64,000 bases of DNA from Steroidobacter gossypii (GTDB lineage Bacteria > Pseudomonadota > Gammaproteobacteria > Steroidobacterales > Steroidobacteraceae). Positions 24,858 through 33,666 of the stretch are shown here, piece after piece. The stretch is taken from assembly GCF_016801985.1 (NCBI RefSeq), contig NZ_JAEVLS010000002.1:496001-560000 (forward strand). Reading direction: 5' to 3'. The position numbers and the translations under genes are program-made. Numbering within the stretch: position 1 is the first letter of the stretch; each line of letters starts with the position of its first letter. The notes beneath the pieces are model-generated. The model was given only the letters and a program-made list of their open reading frames with translations. It searched no databases and was not told the origin of the DNA.

Positions 24858-25820
24858 TCAAACTACGAAAATGTCGTCTTCAACCCAGCGGGGCGCCGCG
24901 GCCTTCGAGACGGCCAGCATCTTCACGTATCCCACCTTCTCCACGCCTGTGGGGAGGGAGCGGGGAACGCCCATGACGGTCTGGGTCTTGAAGACGGTTC
25001 CCGGCGCGAGATCGAAGAATGGAAACTCCGGTTCAGTACAGCCCAGGCAAGGCATGCCGACGCGGGTCTTCGAGGAGTGGCGGTTCCAGAGTATGCGATT
25101 GCACGGCGAGTGCGTCATGGGACCTCGGCAGCCCAGGTCGTAGAACAGGCAACCTTTGCGCTGGCCGAACTCCGTCGCCGAGACTTTATAGGAGAAGTGC
25201 ATGCTTCGGGTGCAGCCGGTTTGCGTGAAGGTGCTGAAGAACGTCTTCGGCCGTTGCAGATCGTCGAGCGACAGATCTGCGCCTCGGCCGGTCGCGAGCG
25301 CGACCAGCATCTGCGTGATCCAGTCCGGGTGCGCCGGGCAGCCCGGGACGTTGATGACCGGAAGGCCGGCGCGCGAGCGATAGTCTTTGCCTAGAAATCC
25401 ACCTTGCTCGCGCTTCAGAAACTGCAGCCCTATGCTGTCTGTTGGATTGGGCGCAGTGGCTGGGATGCCACCCCACGTGGCGCAATCGCCGATGGCCATG
25501 GTGTAGTTTGCCTTGGCCGCCAGCTCTTGCACCCATTGCATCATCGGACGACCGGCGAAGCGGTTCCATTCGCCAGTGCCGTTGGGTGCGCGGATCACCG
25601 TGCCTTCCAGGACGAAGATGTCCAGCGGAATCTCCTCAGCCACCAGGGCTCGCAGCAGGTCGCGCAGCCGGTCGCCCAACTCCATGCCGAGGGACGGATG
25701 CCACAGCACATTGATTCCGAAATCCGTCACCAGATCGCACACGCTGGGCTCCTCGGCGTTGAGGAACGACATCGTGTTGCCCGAACAAGCTCCGCCCTGC
25801 AGCCAAATGAGATTGGCCAT
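24858..25820 (-). CDS. hhyS: [NiFe]-hydrogenase small subunit, group 1h/1l-like
   Basis: 320 aa from the ATG at 25820, which follows a strong GGAGG. No Tat signal is present (MANLIWLQGGACSGNT), so the enzyme is expected to stay cytoplasmic or face the cytoplasm, as in Hhy/Huc. Cluster ligands lie in GGACSGNTMSF, AIGDCATWGG and VPGCPAHPDW (proximal), and then TGCTRSMH, KGCLFYDLGCRGP, SPCNRI and MPCLGCTEPEFPFF for the medial and distal clusters. It is the first gene of the 14-gene operon; the large subunit follows after 7 bases. Confidence 0.94.
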   Translation of the reverse strand: MANLIWLQGGACSGNTMSFLNAEEPSVCDLVTDFGINVLWHPSLGMELGDRLRDLLRALVAEEIPLDIFVLEGTVIRAPNGTGEWNRFAGRPMMQWVQELAAKANYTMAIGDCATWGGIPATAPNPTDSIGLQFLKREQGGFLGKDYRSRAGLPVINVPGCPAHPDWITQMLVALATGRGADLSLDDLQRPKTFFSTFTQTGCTRSMHFSYKVSATEFGQRKGCLFYDLGCRGPMTHSPCNRILWNRHSSKTRVGMPCLGCTEPEFPFFDLAPGTVFKTQTVMGVPRSLPTGVEKVGYVKMLAVSKAAAPRWVEDDIFVV

Positions 25821-25920
25821 TGAGACCTCCGAAAGCCATACTGATCTAGGACTTGAACTTGGGGCGCGCGCCTGCAGTGGGTCCGCGCTGTCGATCAAGT
25901 CGCTATCATCTCGCTGTAAT
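25821..25920. promoter_or_regulatory. divergent promoter region, hydrogenase operon and receiver gene
   Basis: The 100 bases between the first hydrogenase gene and the divergent receiver gene must hold the promoter for at least the hydrogenase operon. TCGGAGGTCTCA is the Shine-Dalgarno just before the small-subunit ATG. No sigma-54 element (TGGCAC-N5-TTGC) or clear palindrome was seen. Confidence 0.5.
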
Positions 25921-26322
25921 ATGTCAACAGAACTCAGCCCCTCAGCTCACCAGCCAACCATTCTAGTCGTCGAAGATGAGGTGCTGATTCGCATGCACGT
26001 CGTCGATTCTCTACGCGACTTCGGCTTCACTGTCTTGGAGTCCGGCGATACGGACGAAGCCACCGCGCTGTTGCAAGCCAACGCCGTCGACCTGGTGTTC
26101 ACCGACATCACCTTGCCGGGCGAGTTCGACGGCTTCGGGCTGGTGGAATGGATCCGCGCACGGACCCCGCGCCTGCCTGTCATACTGACCTCGGGCGGCC
26201 ACAATGCCGAGCTGGCGGCCCAACGCTGCAAAGGCGAGCCGTTTCTGGAGAAGCCGTACGATGTAGTCAAGCTTTCTGAATGGATCGTCGCCATGTTGGC
26301 GCGGGCGGGAACCGCAACCTAA
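25921..26322 (+). CDS. single-domain response regulator (receiver protein)
   Basis: 133 aa consisting only of a CheY-like receiver. The acidic pocket is in ILVVEDEVLIRM, the phosphorylated Asp in LVFTDITLPGEFDG, and the conserved Lys in FLEKPYDVVKL. There is no output domain. Single receivers of this type, with VVEDE and the FxxKPY signature, are usual partners of HWE/HisKA_2 kinases, and such a kinase is encoded 1.5 kb away (27804-29201). It is divergent from the hydrogenase operon by 100 bases, so it may or may not influence it. Confidence 0.9.
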   Translation: MSTELSPSAHQPTILVVEDEVLIRMHVVDSLRDFGFTVLESGDTDEATALLQANAVDLVFTDITLPGEFDGFGLVEWIRARTPRLPVILTSGGHNAELAAQRCKGEPFLEKPYDVVKLSEWIVAMLARAGTAT

Positions 26323-26399
26323 CGGCCCGCCCATCGCGAGTATCCGCGCGCATTTCGATTCCGTCCAGCCGCAGTCGTTGCGTGTAAAATCTACCAGGG

Positions 26400-26546
26400 A
26401 TGTTGCTCACAGAGCTGGCGGGATTCAACGAGGGCGAGGATGTGACCCAGATGCTCTCGACGGTTCCGCGCACGGCGGAACTCTTGGAGAAGTGGATCGC
26501 GCTGGGCCTGCAAGTGGATCAGCAAGCATGTGAGGAGCGCGGGTGA
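26400..26546 (+). CDS. small hypothetical protein, 48 aa
   Basis: ATG at 26400 with AGGG close upstream opens a frame that reads MLLTELAGFNEGEDVT, continues with MLSTVPRTAELLEKWI and ends in EERG. It is acidic and probably helical. No family recognised. The region between the receiver gene and the Crp/Fnr gene contains nothing else that looks coding. Confidence 0.3.
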   Translation: MLLTELAGFNEGEDVTQMLSTVPRTAELLEKWIALGLQVDQQACEERG

Positions 26547-26763
26547 TTCTGCGCACCGGACGAGGCAACGGAGCCCGCGGCATCTCAACTCTCGTCTAAC
26601 TTGCAGTTTCCGTCTCCGGTCAACACGACTGCATTCGAAGCGACTACTATGCGGGGGCGTCCCAAGCCGCCTCGCGCGACGAACTTAGTTTGCCGACCAG
26701 CGTTAGGTACGGTGGCGCACACGCGGCCAAGTCTGGAGCCCATACGTCGAAAGGACACACTGG

Positions 26764-27483
26764 ATGTCGGCTGCTCATTGTCCTCGTCAGAATCACCTGC
26801 TGGCCGCGCTGTCGCCGGCCGATTTCGAGCGCGTGAGCTCCAGGCTCACTCTGGTGCCGTTGCCGCTTGGCGAAGTGCTCTATGAATCCGGCAGTCGTCA
26901 GCGCGCGGTCTATTTTCCGACGACTGCGATCGTCTCGCTCCTGTACATGCTGGCAGACGGCGCCTCGGCCGAAATCGCGGTGGTCGGCAACGAGGGCATC
27001 ATTGGCGTCTCACTATTCATGGGCGGGGAAACGACGCCGAGTCGAGCCGTCGTGCAGAGCACGGGCTACGCCTATCAACTGTCCGGCAAGGTCCTCAAGG
27101 ATGAATTCACTCGGGGCGGCGCCATGCAGCACCTGTTGCTGCGCTATACGCAGGCCCTGCTTACGCAAATGGCCCAGACCGCGGTGTGCAATCGGCATCA
27201 TTCGCTCGATCAGCAACTATGCCGGTGGCTGCTGCTGAGCCTCGATCGGCTGGTGGGAAACGAGCTCGTCATGACGCAGGAGTTGATCGCAAATATGCTC
27301 GGCGTGCGCCGTGAAGGCGTGACGGAAGCAGCGGGCAACCTGCAGGACGCGGGTTTGATCCAGTACAGCCGTGGGCACATTACGGTCCTCGACCGCACAG
27401 GTCTCGAGGCTCGCACTTGCGAGTGCTACGCCGTCGTCAAGAAGGAGTTCGATCGGCTGCTGCCGGCAACCATCGAGCCCTGA
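26764..27483 (+). CDS. Crp/Fnr family regulator
   Basis: 239 aa with AAGGA upstream of the start. The cyclic-nucleotide-type beta barrel covers residues ~15-130 (LPLGEVLYESGSRQRAVYFPTTAIVSLLYM, split here by residues typical of the kinase-linked subfamily, then GNEGIIGVSLFMGG). The DNA-binding part is at ~170-220 with LVMTQELIANMLGVRREGVTEAAGNLQ and the wing LIQYSRGHITVLDR. The cAMP-contact Arg-Ser pair is absent, so another signal or none is sensed. Its closest match in the window is the protein at 29585-30337. Confidence 0.9.
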   Translation: MSAAHCPRQNHLLAALSPADFERVSSRLTLVPLPLGEVLYESGSRQRAVYFPTTAIVSLLYMLADGASAEIAVVGNEGIIGVSLFMGGETTPSRAVVQSTGYAYQLSGKVLKDEFTRGGAMQHLLLRYTQALLTQMAQTAVCNRHHSLDQQLCRWLLLSLDRLVGNELVMTQELIANMLGVRREGVTEAAGNLQDAGLIQYSRGHITVLDRTGLEARTCECYAVVKKEFDRLLPATIEP

Positions 27484-27803
27484 CGCGTTCCGCTTCGAGT
27501 TGGCGCAGATGCGCGTAGCCAACGAGCTATTTGCCTTGCTCATCCCAAAAACAAAATCTCAGGGATTGCAGACTTGCCTTGAGCGTGATCGGCGGCACCT
27601 GCCGGAACAGCGGGACGCTGTCGTGGCATCTCTGCAGATAATAGTTAGGAATGCGCGGGCTCGGATGTACATTGCGCATCATAAGAGCGCGTACGGGGCG
27701 AAAGTGTTTGTGAGCTGCCAAAGCGCACACGGCGTCGAGGCATGCTGATAACTCGCGACCGTGTCCTTGCACGCAGTCATGTCCAGCGGATCACGCGTGC
27801 CGC
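27484..27803. other. intergenic region, no gene seen
   Basis: About 320 bases between the convergent Crp/Fnr gene and GAF-kinase gene. It is somewhat poorer in GC than its surroundings. The short frames on both strands have no Shine-Dalgarno and no recognisable motif. No clear terminator hairpin was found. Confidence 0.5.
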
Positions 27804-29201
27804 TCACGCCGCCGTTCCTGCTGCAGGTGCCGGTCGAACGACAGGTTCCGCCACTCGATCGAAAGTTGTAGCGCGATCGAGTTTCAATGTGACCGTAGTC
27901 CCGCCTCCGGTGGCGGGTGAGGCAACATCGAGCACACCGCCCACTTGTGCCGAGAGAAGGCGCATCAGCTTCAGGCCCATGCCGTGTTTGCTGTTCATGG
28001 GGTTCGCGCCAGTTCCAGTGCCGGTGTCGGAGATTCGCAGGACCAGTGCTTGCCCGGCGGAGCAGTGCAGCTGCACGCTGATCTCACCCGAGGATTGATC
28101 TGCAAACGCGTGCTTATAGGCATTTGTGACTACCTCGTTGGAGAGCAGCGCGATCGCAATCGCATCGTCCGCCGACAGCGATATCGGATCGCACGAGACT
28201 TCCAGTCGCACGCCCGGGCAGGTTTGGCCGAATGATCTTGCGAGCGCATCACACACGGCTTGCAGCAGGCGCGGCATGAAAACGCTCTGCGTATCGTTCG
28301 GTTCGATGCAGAGTAATGAGTGCACTTCGGCCAGCAGTTGCAGTCGTGCGTGGCCGTCGAGCAGGGCTCGCCGCGCCTCCGCCGAGGACGTCGCTTTGGC
28401 TTGCATGGTCAATAGGGCTGACGCCGCCTGCAACGTATTCTTGGTTCGATGGTTTACTTCATTGGCCATTGCTTCCTTGAACAGCAGAGCGCGCGCGCTT
28501 TCCCGTGCAGCAGCTTCGGCCCGCACGCGCCGGATGCGCTCCTGTTCCACATCATGGGAGAGCAGAGCTCGCTGCGCCACCTGAAGTGATTGCAACACAA
28601 TGAAGGCGCGCTCGCGGTCTCTTGCATGCTCCTGGAGCCGCAGCGCCAGCATCATCTGCTGTGCGAGCTGCTCTACGATACGCGCATCATCGTAGGTACA
28701 ACGAGCGTCGGGCTCGTGATGAGCAATCCAGAGTGTGCCGTGCGCGCATCCTGTGTCGTCCAGTAGCGGGACGATCAATGTTTCGATGATGGGGGGATGG
28801 GTGCCTTCAAGCCACGCGAATACACGTGTCGGTCGTGACACCAAAATCGTCGTACCTGCATCCAGGCATAGGCCACAAGGACTTTTGGTGCGCGTCGCGT
28901 CGATCCCCTGGTAGGATGCCAGGCTTCCGTGAACCAACTCCCATCGTACTGTCGTCCCGTCGGCTCGATCCGGTCGGAGCAAGCTAAACCCAGCAGTGCC
29001 CGCGTGACACAGTTCGTGGGCGATTTCGAGCACACAGGGCAGAGCGGAGGACGGATCGGAAGCAAGCTTACTCGTCAGCTTGGCGGAAGCAGCTGCCTCG
29101 GCTCGCAGATCCGGTCTTTCTTTTCGCTGCGGTAAATGCGTAGCGATCGTTACGAGATCGCGCGGCGGTGGTCCTGCAGCGACGGGTGTTGCCGCTTTCA
29201 C
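27804..29201 (-). CDS. GAF-HisKA_2 sensor histidine kinase
   Basis: 465 aa, soluble. A GAF domain spans ~60-200 (VLEIAHELCHAGTAGFSLLR, then TIETLIVP-like strand in PPIIETLIVPLLDD), followed by a coiled-coil segment. The HisKA_2 box is FKEAMANEVNHRTKNTLQAA with the phospho-acceptor His. The ATPase has LLSNEVVTNAYKHAF and SDTGTGTGANP, with GMGLKLMRLLS as the G2 box. The start overlaps a small upstream gene by 4 bases. Kinases of this class often act with a single receiver and with Crp-like regulators, both encoded nearby. Confidence 0.92.
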   Translation of the reverse strand: MKAATPVAAGPPPRDLVTIATHLPQRKERPDLRAEAAASAKLTSKLASDPSSALPCVLEIAHELCHAGTAGFSLLRPDRADGTTVRWELVHGSLASYQGIDATRTKSPCGLCLDAGTTILVSRPTRVFAWLEGTHPPIIETLIVPLLDDTGCAHGTLWIAHHEPDARCTYDDARIVEQLAQQMMLALRLQEHARDRERAFIVLQSLQVAQRALLSHDVEQERIRRVRAEAAARESARALLFKEAMANEVNHRTKNTLQAASALLTMQAKATSSAEARRALLDGHARLQLLAEVHSLLCIEPNDTQSVFMPRLLQAVCDALARSFGQTCPGVRLEVSCDPISLSADDAIAIALLSNEVVTNAYKHAFADQSSGEISVQLHCSAGQALVLRISDTGTGTGANPMNSKHGMGLKLMRLLSAQVGGVLDVASPATGGGTTVTLKLDRATTFDRVAEPVVRPAPAAGTAA

Positions 29202-29434
29202 GGCCCGCTCCCGCAGCGAAAAATTGAAGCGCTTCGGTCGCTTCTCTCGGCAGGATCTGAGACGAACGGCGCGAGTGTTGGGCTGATGGCCGCATCGTCT
29301 CGTTTACGGGCGAACAGCACTTGCTTGTCGGCTTGGTAGCGTACCAGCAACTTGCTCGAGAGCGCGGAAGCGGCTATCGCATCGATGCGAGCGAGCGACG
29401 CGTCGTGGTCGTATTGGCTGTCATTATGCTTCAT
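29198..29434 (-). CDS. small hypothetical protein coupled to the GAF kinase gene
   Basis: 78 aa from the ATG at 29434, with GGAGG about 6 bases upstream, ending in an ATGA overlap with the kinase start. It begins MKHNDSQYDHDASLARIDA and contains a Ser/Ala-rich helix and ADKQVLFARKRDD. No family recognised. Good ribosome binding and the 4-base overlap support it being a real gene translated together with the kinase. Confidence 0.55.
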   Translation of the reverse strand: MKHNDSQYDHDASLARIDAIAASALSSKLLVRYQADKQVLFARKRDDAAISPTLAPFVSDPAERSDRSASIFRCGSGP

Positions 29435-29584
29435 GCGATCCTCCACAGAGTGGCCTTTGTATAACCAGCGCCCGGCAACGCTGCTGGCTTGTGGAGCCGA
29501 GGATGGTGCGCCGGCGTACTTCGGATCTCCGTTCGCTAGCGAACATAGGTGAGATGGGGTGGCAGAGCGTGGGACCGAAACGCG

Positions 29585-30337
29585 CTAGGTCGGCGGGCCC
29601 CGAGCGCTGGGTCGCATGCAACTGTTGCTGCGCGTGCGAAGTGAATCTAACCCTTGCGCGTACATATGGTTTCCTCGCCCGTAACACTCGCATGAGCGGA
29701 TCTCCAGACCCGCTCCGTCGGTGATGGTGATATCACCGCGGCTGTAGCGGATCAGCCCGCGCGCCTGCAGTGCCCGCGCGGCTTGGGTAATTCCGACGCG
29801 CCGTACGCCCAGCGTGGATGCGAGGAATTCATGCGTGAGATGAAGCTCGTTCGCGCCAGCGCAATCGCGACTCATGAGCAGCCGGCGAGCGAGACGCGCT
29901 TCCACTTGGTGGTATCGGGTACATGCCGACATTTGTGCCAGCTGGCGCATCGAGACATAGACGTAGCGCGCCAATCTCTCACGAAGCTTGGCGTTCTGTT
30001 GGCATTGACGCCGGAACGCCGGCGCACTCATCCGCAGTGCAGTCCCCACGCCTTGCACGATCGCCAGTTGCGGCGAGACGCTCACATCCAGCGTGAGGGC
30101 TGAGCCGAGCATGCCTTCGTTACCGATGATTCCGACCTCCAGTTGCGCGCCGTTGTCGAGCGTGACGATCAGTGAGATGAAACCGGCGGTCGGAAAGTAC
30201 ACATGGTGGATCTGTTCACCTGCCTCGGCGAGAATATCGTGGAGCTTCAGTTCGACGTGATCGCAGCTCGCGACGAAGCGTCGTCGCCCTTCGCGGGGCA
30301 GCGCAGCCAGCAAGCGATTTTCGGAACCAACAACCAT
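29585..30337 (-). CDS. Crp/Fnr family regulator, second copy
   Basis: 250 aa. The barrel shows ILAEAGEQIHHVYFPTAGFI and GIIGNEGMLGSALTLD; the helix-turn-helix is LHLTHEFLASTLGVRRVGIT and the wing GLIRYSRGDITITDG. The same layout as the protein at 26764-27483 makes the two probable paralogues flanking the GAF-kinase pair. About 40 residues at the C-terminus (RSCECYGRGNHMY onwards) go beyond the usual end and are rich in Arg/Ser, perhaps run-on sequence. Effector unknown. Confidence 0.9.
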   Translation of the reverse strand: MVVGSENRLLAALPREGRRRFVASCDHVELKLHDILAEAGEQIHHVYFPTAGFISLIVTLDNGAQLEVGIIGNEGMLGSALTLDVSVSPQLAIVQGVGTALRMSAPAFRRQCQQNAKLRERLARYVYVSMRQLAQMSACTRYHQVEARLARRLLMSRDCAGANELHLTHEFLASTLGVRRVGITQAARALQARGLIRYSRGDITITDGAGLEIRSCECYGRGNHMYAQGLDSLRTRSNSCMRPSARGPPT

Positions 30338-30457
30338 GACACACGGTACAGCGGGGAAGTCTTTCGGTCCGTGCGCCAGCCAACATGCGGGCTGTGATCA
30401 GGTCTGTCCAGGCAGCGGCTCGCAATGTTCGCTGGCGCACTGACGGCTGGGCGCACG

Positions 30458-32236
30458 TCATCGCGTCAGTGGCCATGTCATCAGGATCAGCGGTACGCCC
30501 AACCCGATCACGAGTAGAGACAGCGGCGCACCGAGACGTGCATAGTCACTGAACCTGTATCCGCCCGGGCCCATCACGAGCGTGTTGCATTGATGCCCGA
30601 TCGGCGTGAGGAAGTCACAGGCCGCCCCCACCGCGACAGCCATAAGGAATGCATCTGATTGAAAGCCGAGGCGGCCAGCGAAGCTCGCGGCGATTGGCGC
30701 CATCACGAGCACGGTCGCCGCATTGTTCAAGAACGGTGTTAGCGCCATGGCTGCAATCATGATCAGCGCGAGCGCCCCGTACGGCGGCAGTGAATGGGCG
30801 AGGTTCGACAGACCGGTCGCAATGAGATCCGCGCCACCCGTGGTACGAATCGACTCACTCACCGGAATCAGAGCGCCGAGCATGACGAGCAACGGCCACT
30901 CGACCGTCGCATAAGCCTCACGCAACGACAGCGAACCAAACAGCACTACGAGCAATGCAGCGCCGAAGAACGCTAAGCCCACCGGCACCAAACCGGTGCC
31001 CGCCAGCAACATGGCGCCCGCAAGAACTGCGATCGGGATCACGCCCCGTCGTACATTGCCGAGCATGATCTCGCGGGCTGCTAGTGGCAGGCAGCCTAGA
31101 TCTCGCAAGAGCGCGGGCATGGCTGCGAGCGATCCCTGCAACACGATGATGTCTCCCGCACGCAGCTGGATGTCACGCAGTCGATCCGCAAAACGCTGGT
31201 CACTGCGACTCACGGCGAGCAGATTCACGTTGAATCGAGCATGCAGAGCCAGGTGTCCGACAGCCTGATCGATGAGCAGCGAGCCGGGACCGATCACGGC
31301 TTCGACCACGCCGATTTCCTCGCTGGCCTTATCGCTCCTCGTGCTGCGATCCTCGCCCACCAGTTCGAGTCCAGCCCGCGCGACCGCTTGCTGTAGAGCC
31401 GCCGGTTGCCCCTGCAGCAGCACGATATCGTTCTCTCGCATTATCAGATCGGGCAGTGGCGATGTTTGCTGCCCGTCGCGAACGATCGCCGTCACGGTGA
31501 CTTCCGTGCCCGCCGACTTGCGAACGTCGGCCATCGACTTGCCGGCAATCGCGGACCCCGCGCGTACGCGACCTTCGGTGAGATAGTCATGAATGTCCAT
31601 GGCTTCGCCCAATGTCTGCGCTCCCCTGCGGTCGAGCGGCACCAGACGGTATGCGACCGCGAGAAATGCGATTCCAACGGCCGCGAGCCCAATACCCACG
31701 GGTGCGAAATCGAACATGGCGAACGGCGCCCCCGTGATCTCGGCCCGCAAGCGCGAAACGATGATGTTCGGCGACGTGCCGATCAGCGTTGAAAGTCCGC
31801 CGAGCAGCGAGCCGAACGCCATAGGCATCAGAAACACCGACGGTGAGGTCTTGGAGCGCTTTGCCATCTGAAAAGCGACCGGCAGCATCATCGCGAGCGC
31901 GCCGATGTTCTTTACGAATGCCGAAAGCACGGTCACGGTCGTGACTAGCAGGACGAGCTGCGCACGTGTCGAAGTGATGTTCGGTGCGAGCGGATACAAA
32001 AGCGCTTCGATGATGCCGGAGCGCGCCACTGCCGCACTGACCAGCAACGCACTGCCTACGATAATAACGATGTCGTCGCCAAAGCCGTTGAAAGCGGCGT
32101 CGAAGGGCACCACGCCGACCGCTACCGCAGCCAGTAGCGCGAGCCCAGCGACGACGTCATATCTCAGGCGCCCCCATACGAACAGCGCCATCATGCCCGT
32201 GACGATCGCGAAGGCGAGGAACTGCTCGAGCGTCAT
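30458..32236 (-). CDS. SLC13 family permease with RCK_C domains
   Basis: A 592-aa inner-membrane transporter of the DASS/CitT type. Membrane helices flank two re-entrant substrate motifs: LIGTSPNIIVSRLRAE in the first half and VGAACDFLTPIGHQCNTLVMGPGGY near the end, with FLNNAATVLVMAPIAASF before it. Two TrkA-C-like cytosolic domains sit in the middle (residues ~205-375: AIAGKSMADVRKSAGTEV, then DLRDIQ-type LRDIQLRAGDIIVLQGS), the arrangement of sulfate or dicarboxylate permeases such as SdcS-like proteins. The substrate cannot be decided; anionic compounds are typical. Confidence 0.9.
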   Translation of the reverse strand: MTLEQFLAFAIVTGMMALFVWGRLRYDVVAGLALLAAVAVGVVPFDAAFNGFGDDIVIIVGSALLVSAAVARSGIIEALLYPLAPNITSTRAQLVLLVTTVTVLSAFVKNIGALAMMLPVAFQMAKRSKTSPSVFLMPMAFGSLLGGLSTLIGTSPNIIVSRLRAEITGAPFAMFDFAPVGIGLAAVGIAFLAVAYRLVPLDRRGAQTLGEAMDIHDYLTEGRVRAGSAIAGKSMADVRKSAGTEVTVTAIVRDGQQTSPLPDLIMRENDIVLLQGQPAALQQAVARAGLELVGEDRSTRSDKASEEIGVVEAVIGPGSLLIDQAVGHLALHARFNVNLLAVSRSDQRFADRLRDIQLRAGDIIVLQGSLAAMPALLRDLGCLPLAAREIMLGNVRRGVIPIAVLAGAMLLAGTGLVPVGLAFFGAALLVVLFGSLSLREAYATVEWPLLVMLGALIPVSESIRTTGGADLIATGLSNLAHSLPPYGALALIMIAAMALTPFLNNAATVLVMAPIAASFAGRLGFQSDAFLMAVAVGAACDFLTPIGHQCNTLVMGPGGYRFSDYARLGAPLSLLVIGLGVPLILMTWPLTR

Positions 32237-32359
32237 GTTGTCGATTCCGCGACGGCGCGAGGTCGAGCGTGTTTAGTTCGCGTTACTCGTCGCTGGCGCC
32301 ATATGTCTTTCTATCTCTCGGAAGGAGGTCGCAAGGTGACCGCCCCGTCAGGTGCAGGA

Positions 32360-33214
32360 TTACGGGCCCGGATCCGCCGCAATGCGCGCCGGCGCGTCAG
32401 TGAAGATCAATTCAACCCGACGATTCGATTGGCGGCCATCGGCGGTATCGTTGCCGGCGATGGGAAAGTTCTCACCCTTGCCAAGTGCCGTAATCTGGCT
32501 ACGTTCGACTCCCCGATGCGTCAGGCCCATCTGCACGGACTGAGCGCGGCGCTCGGACAGTCCCTGGTTGTTGTCGCTCGAACCAACGTTGTCGGTGTGA
32601 CCTTCGATGAGCACCTTGCGCTGCGTTTGCTGCTGCAATGCCGTGGCGAGGCGATCCAGCGTCGCATAGGCGCCAGGTTTCAGCGTTGACTGCCCGGTGT
32701 CGAACATGACGTCGCCGAGCGTCAGGACCAAGCCGCGTTCGGTCTTCTTCAGTTTCAGATCGGCAAGTTCCGTTTCGAGAGAATCGGCGCGCGCCTGCGA
32801 CGCAGTTGCCTGGCGACGAGCCTCGTCGGCTTGGTCGGTGCTTTTCTGTACGTCACGCTCACGCGCCTTGATCAAAACCGCCTGGCGTTGCGCTGTGCCG
32901 TTCGCGACCGCTTCCTTTGCCTCCGCGGTCAGGATCTTTTCATTGGCGATTTGCGCGCTGAGCGCCGCATTAGTCGCTTCGAACTCCATATCCGAAACCC
33001 GTGTTTTGGATTCGGCGAGGCGATCCGCCGCGTCCAGGGAGGTACGCGCATTGGCGATATCGGCAGCCGCTATGCCGGCGCGAGGGGACGATTCCACCTG
33101 CGACACCAGTGTGCGGGCGCGCTCCAGAGTTTCGTTGCGTTCGGGAGTGGCGGAGCACGCGCTCAGGACTGCAGCGACCGCCACGGTCAGGACAATCTGT
33201 TTGTTCAAACTCAT
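32360..33214 (-). CDS. OmpA-family lipoprotein with DUF4398
   Basis: 284 aa with a lipoprotein signal, LTVAVAAVLSACSAT (lipobox LSAC). The middle is a long charged helix with DUF4398-type sequence (ARTLVSQVESSPRAGIAAADI). The C-terminal ~110 residues are an OmpA peptidoglycan-binding domain: GDVMFDTGQSTLKPGA, LIEGHTDNVGSSDNNQGLSERRA, and NRRVELIF. It probably links the outer membrane to the cell wall. It is 32 bases downstream of another DUF4398 lipoprotein gene. Confidence 0.93.
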   Translation of the reverse strand: MSLNKQIVLTVAVAAVLSACSATPERNETLERARTLVSQVESSPRAGIAAADIANARTSLDAADRLAESKTRVSDMEFEATNAALSAQIANEKILTAEAKEAVANGTAQRQAVLIKARERDVQKSTDQADEARRQATASQARADSLETELADLKLKKTERGLVLTLGDVMFDTGQSTLKPGAYATLDRLATALQQQTQRKVLIEGHTDNVGSSDNNQGLSERRAQSVQMGLTHRGVERSQITALGKGENFPIAGNDTADGRQSNRRVELIFTDAPARIAADPGP

Positions 33215-33246
33215 ATATTCCTCGGTTATGTCTTCGATCCTATCGC

Positions 33247-33666
33247 TCAGCGTGTCATCGGAGAGTTGCGCTCGGATTCCAGCCGCAGCATCTCCAGACT
33301 CGCGAGCACTTCATCGGCGACCTTGCGCGCGTTGTCGCTCTGCGACTTGGCCACCGCAAGCTCGGCGTAAAGGTGGGCTTGCGCAGCCATACGTTCTGCT
33401 TGCTCATGCTGGCCATTCGCCAGCGCGCTCTTTGCACCGGCAATTTTGTCTCTGGCCTGCTGTAGTTCGAGCGCGCCTTGCTCTGACCGCCCAAGCGCCT
33501 GTTGGGCTTGCTGAACCGAGGTTTCGCCTTGGGCGACCCGTTCTTTGGTGATCGCCGATACTCCAGTGCAGGCGCTGAGTACGGCAAGCATGGCGATGCC
33601 CAGAGGCAGTGCGAGGACGCTGCGAGGGGAAAACAGGTTTCTGAGGGCTGGGACGGACGATTTCAT
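33247..33666 (-). CDS. DUF4398 lipoprotein
   Basis: 139 aa from the ATG at 33666. The signal ends in LAVLSACTG, so Cys-anchored export is predicted. The rest is a helical DUF4398 domain, VAQGETSVQQAQQALG then GALELQQARDKIAGAKSALANGQHEQAERMA, a coiled-coil-like repeat. It shares the DUF4398 type with the OmpA protein encoded next, and the two probably act together in the envelope. The start overlaps the small upstream ORF by 4 bases. Confidence 0.88.
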   Translation of the reverse strand: MKSSVPALRNLFSPRSVLALPLGIAMLAVLSACTGVSAITKERVAQGETSVQQAQQALGRSEQGALELQQARDKIAGAKSALANGQHEQAERMAAQAHLYAELAVAKSQSDNARKVADEVLASLEMLRLESERNSPMTR

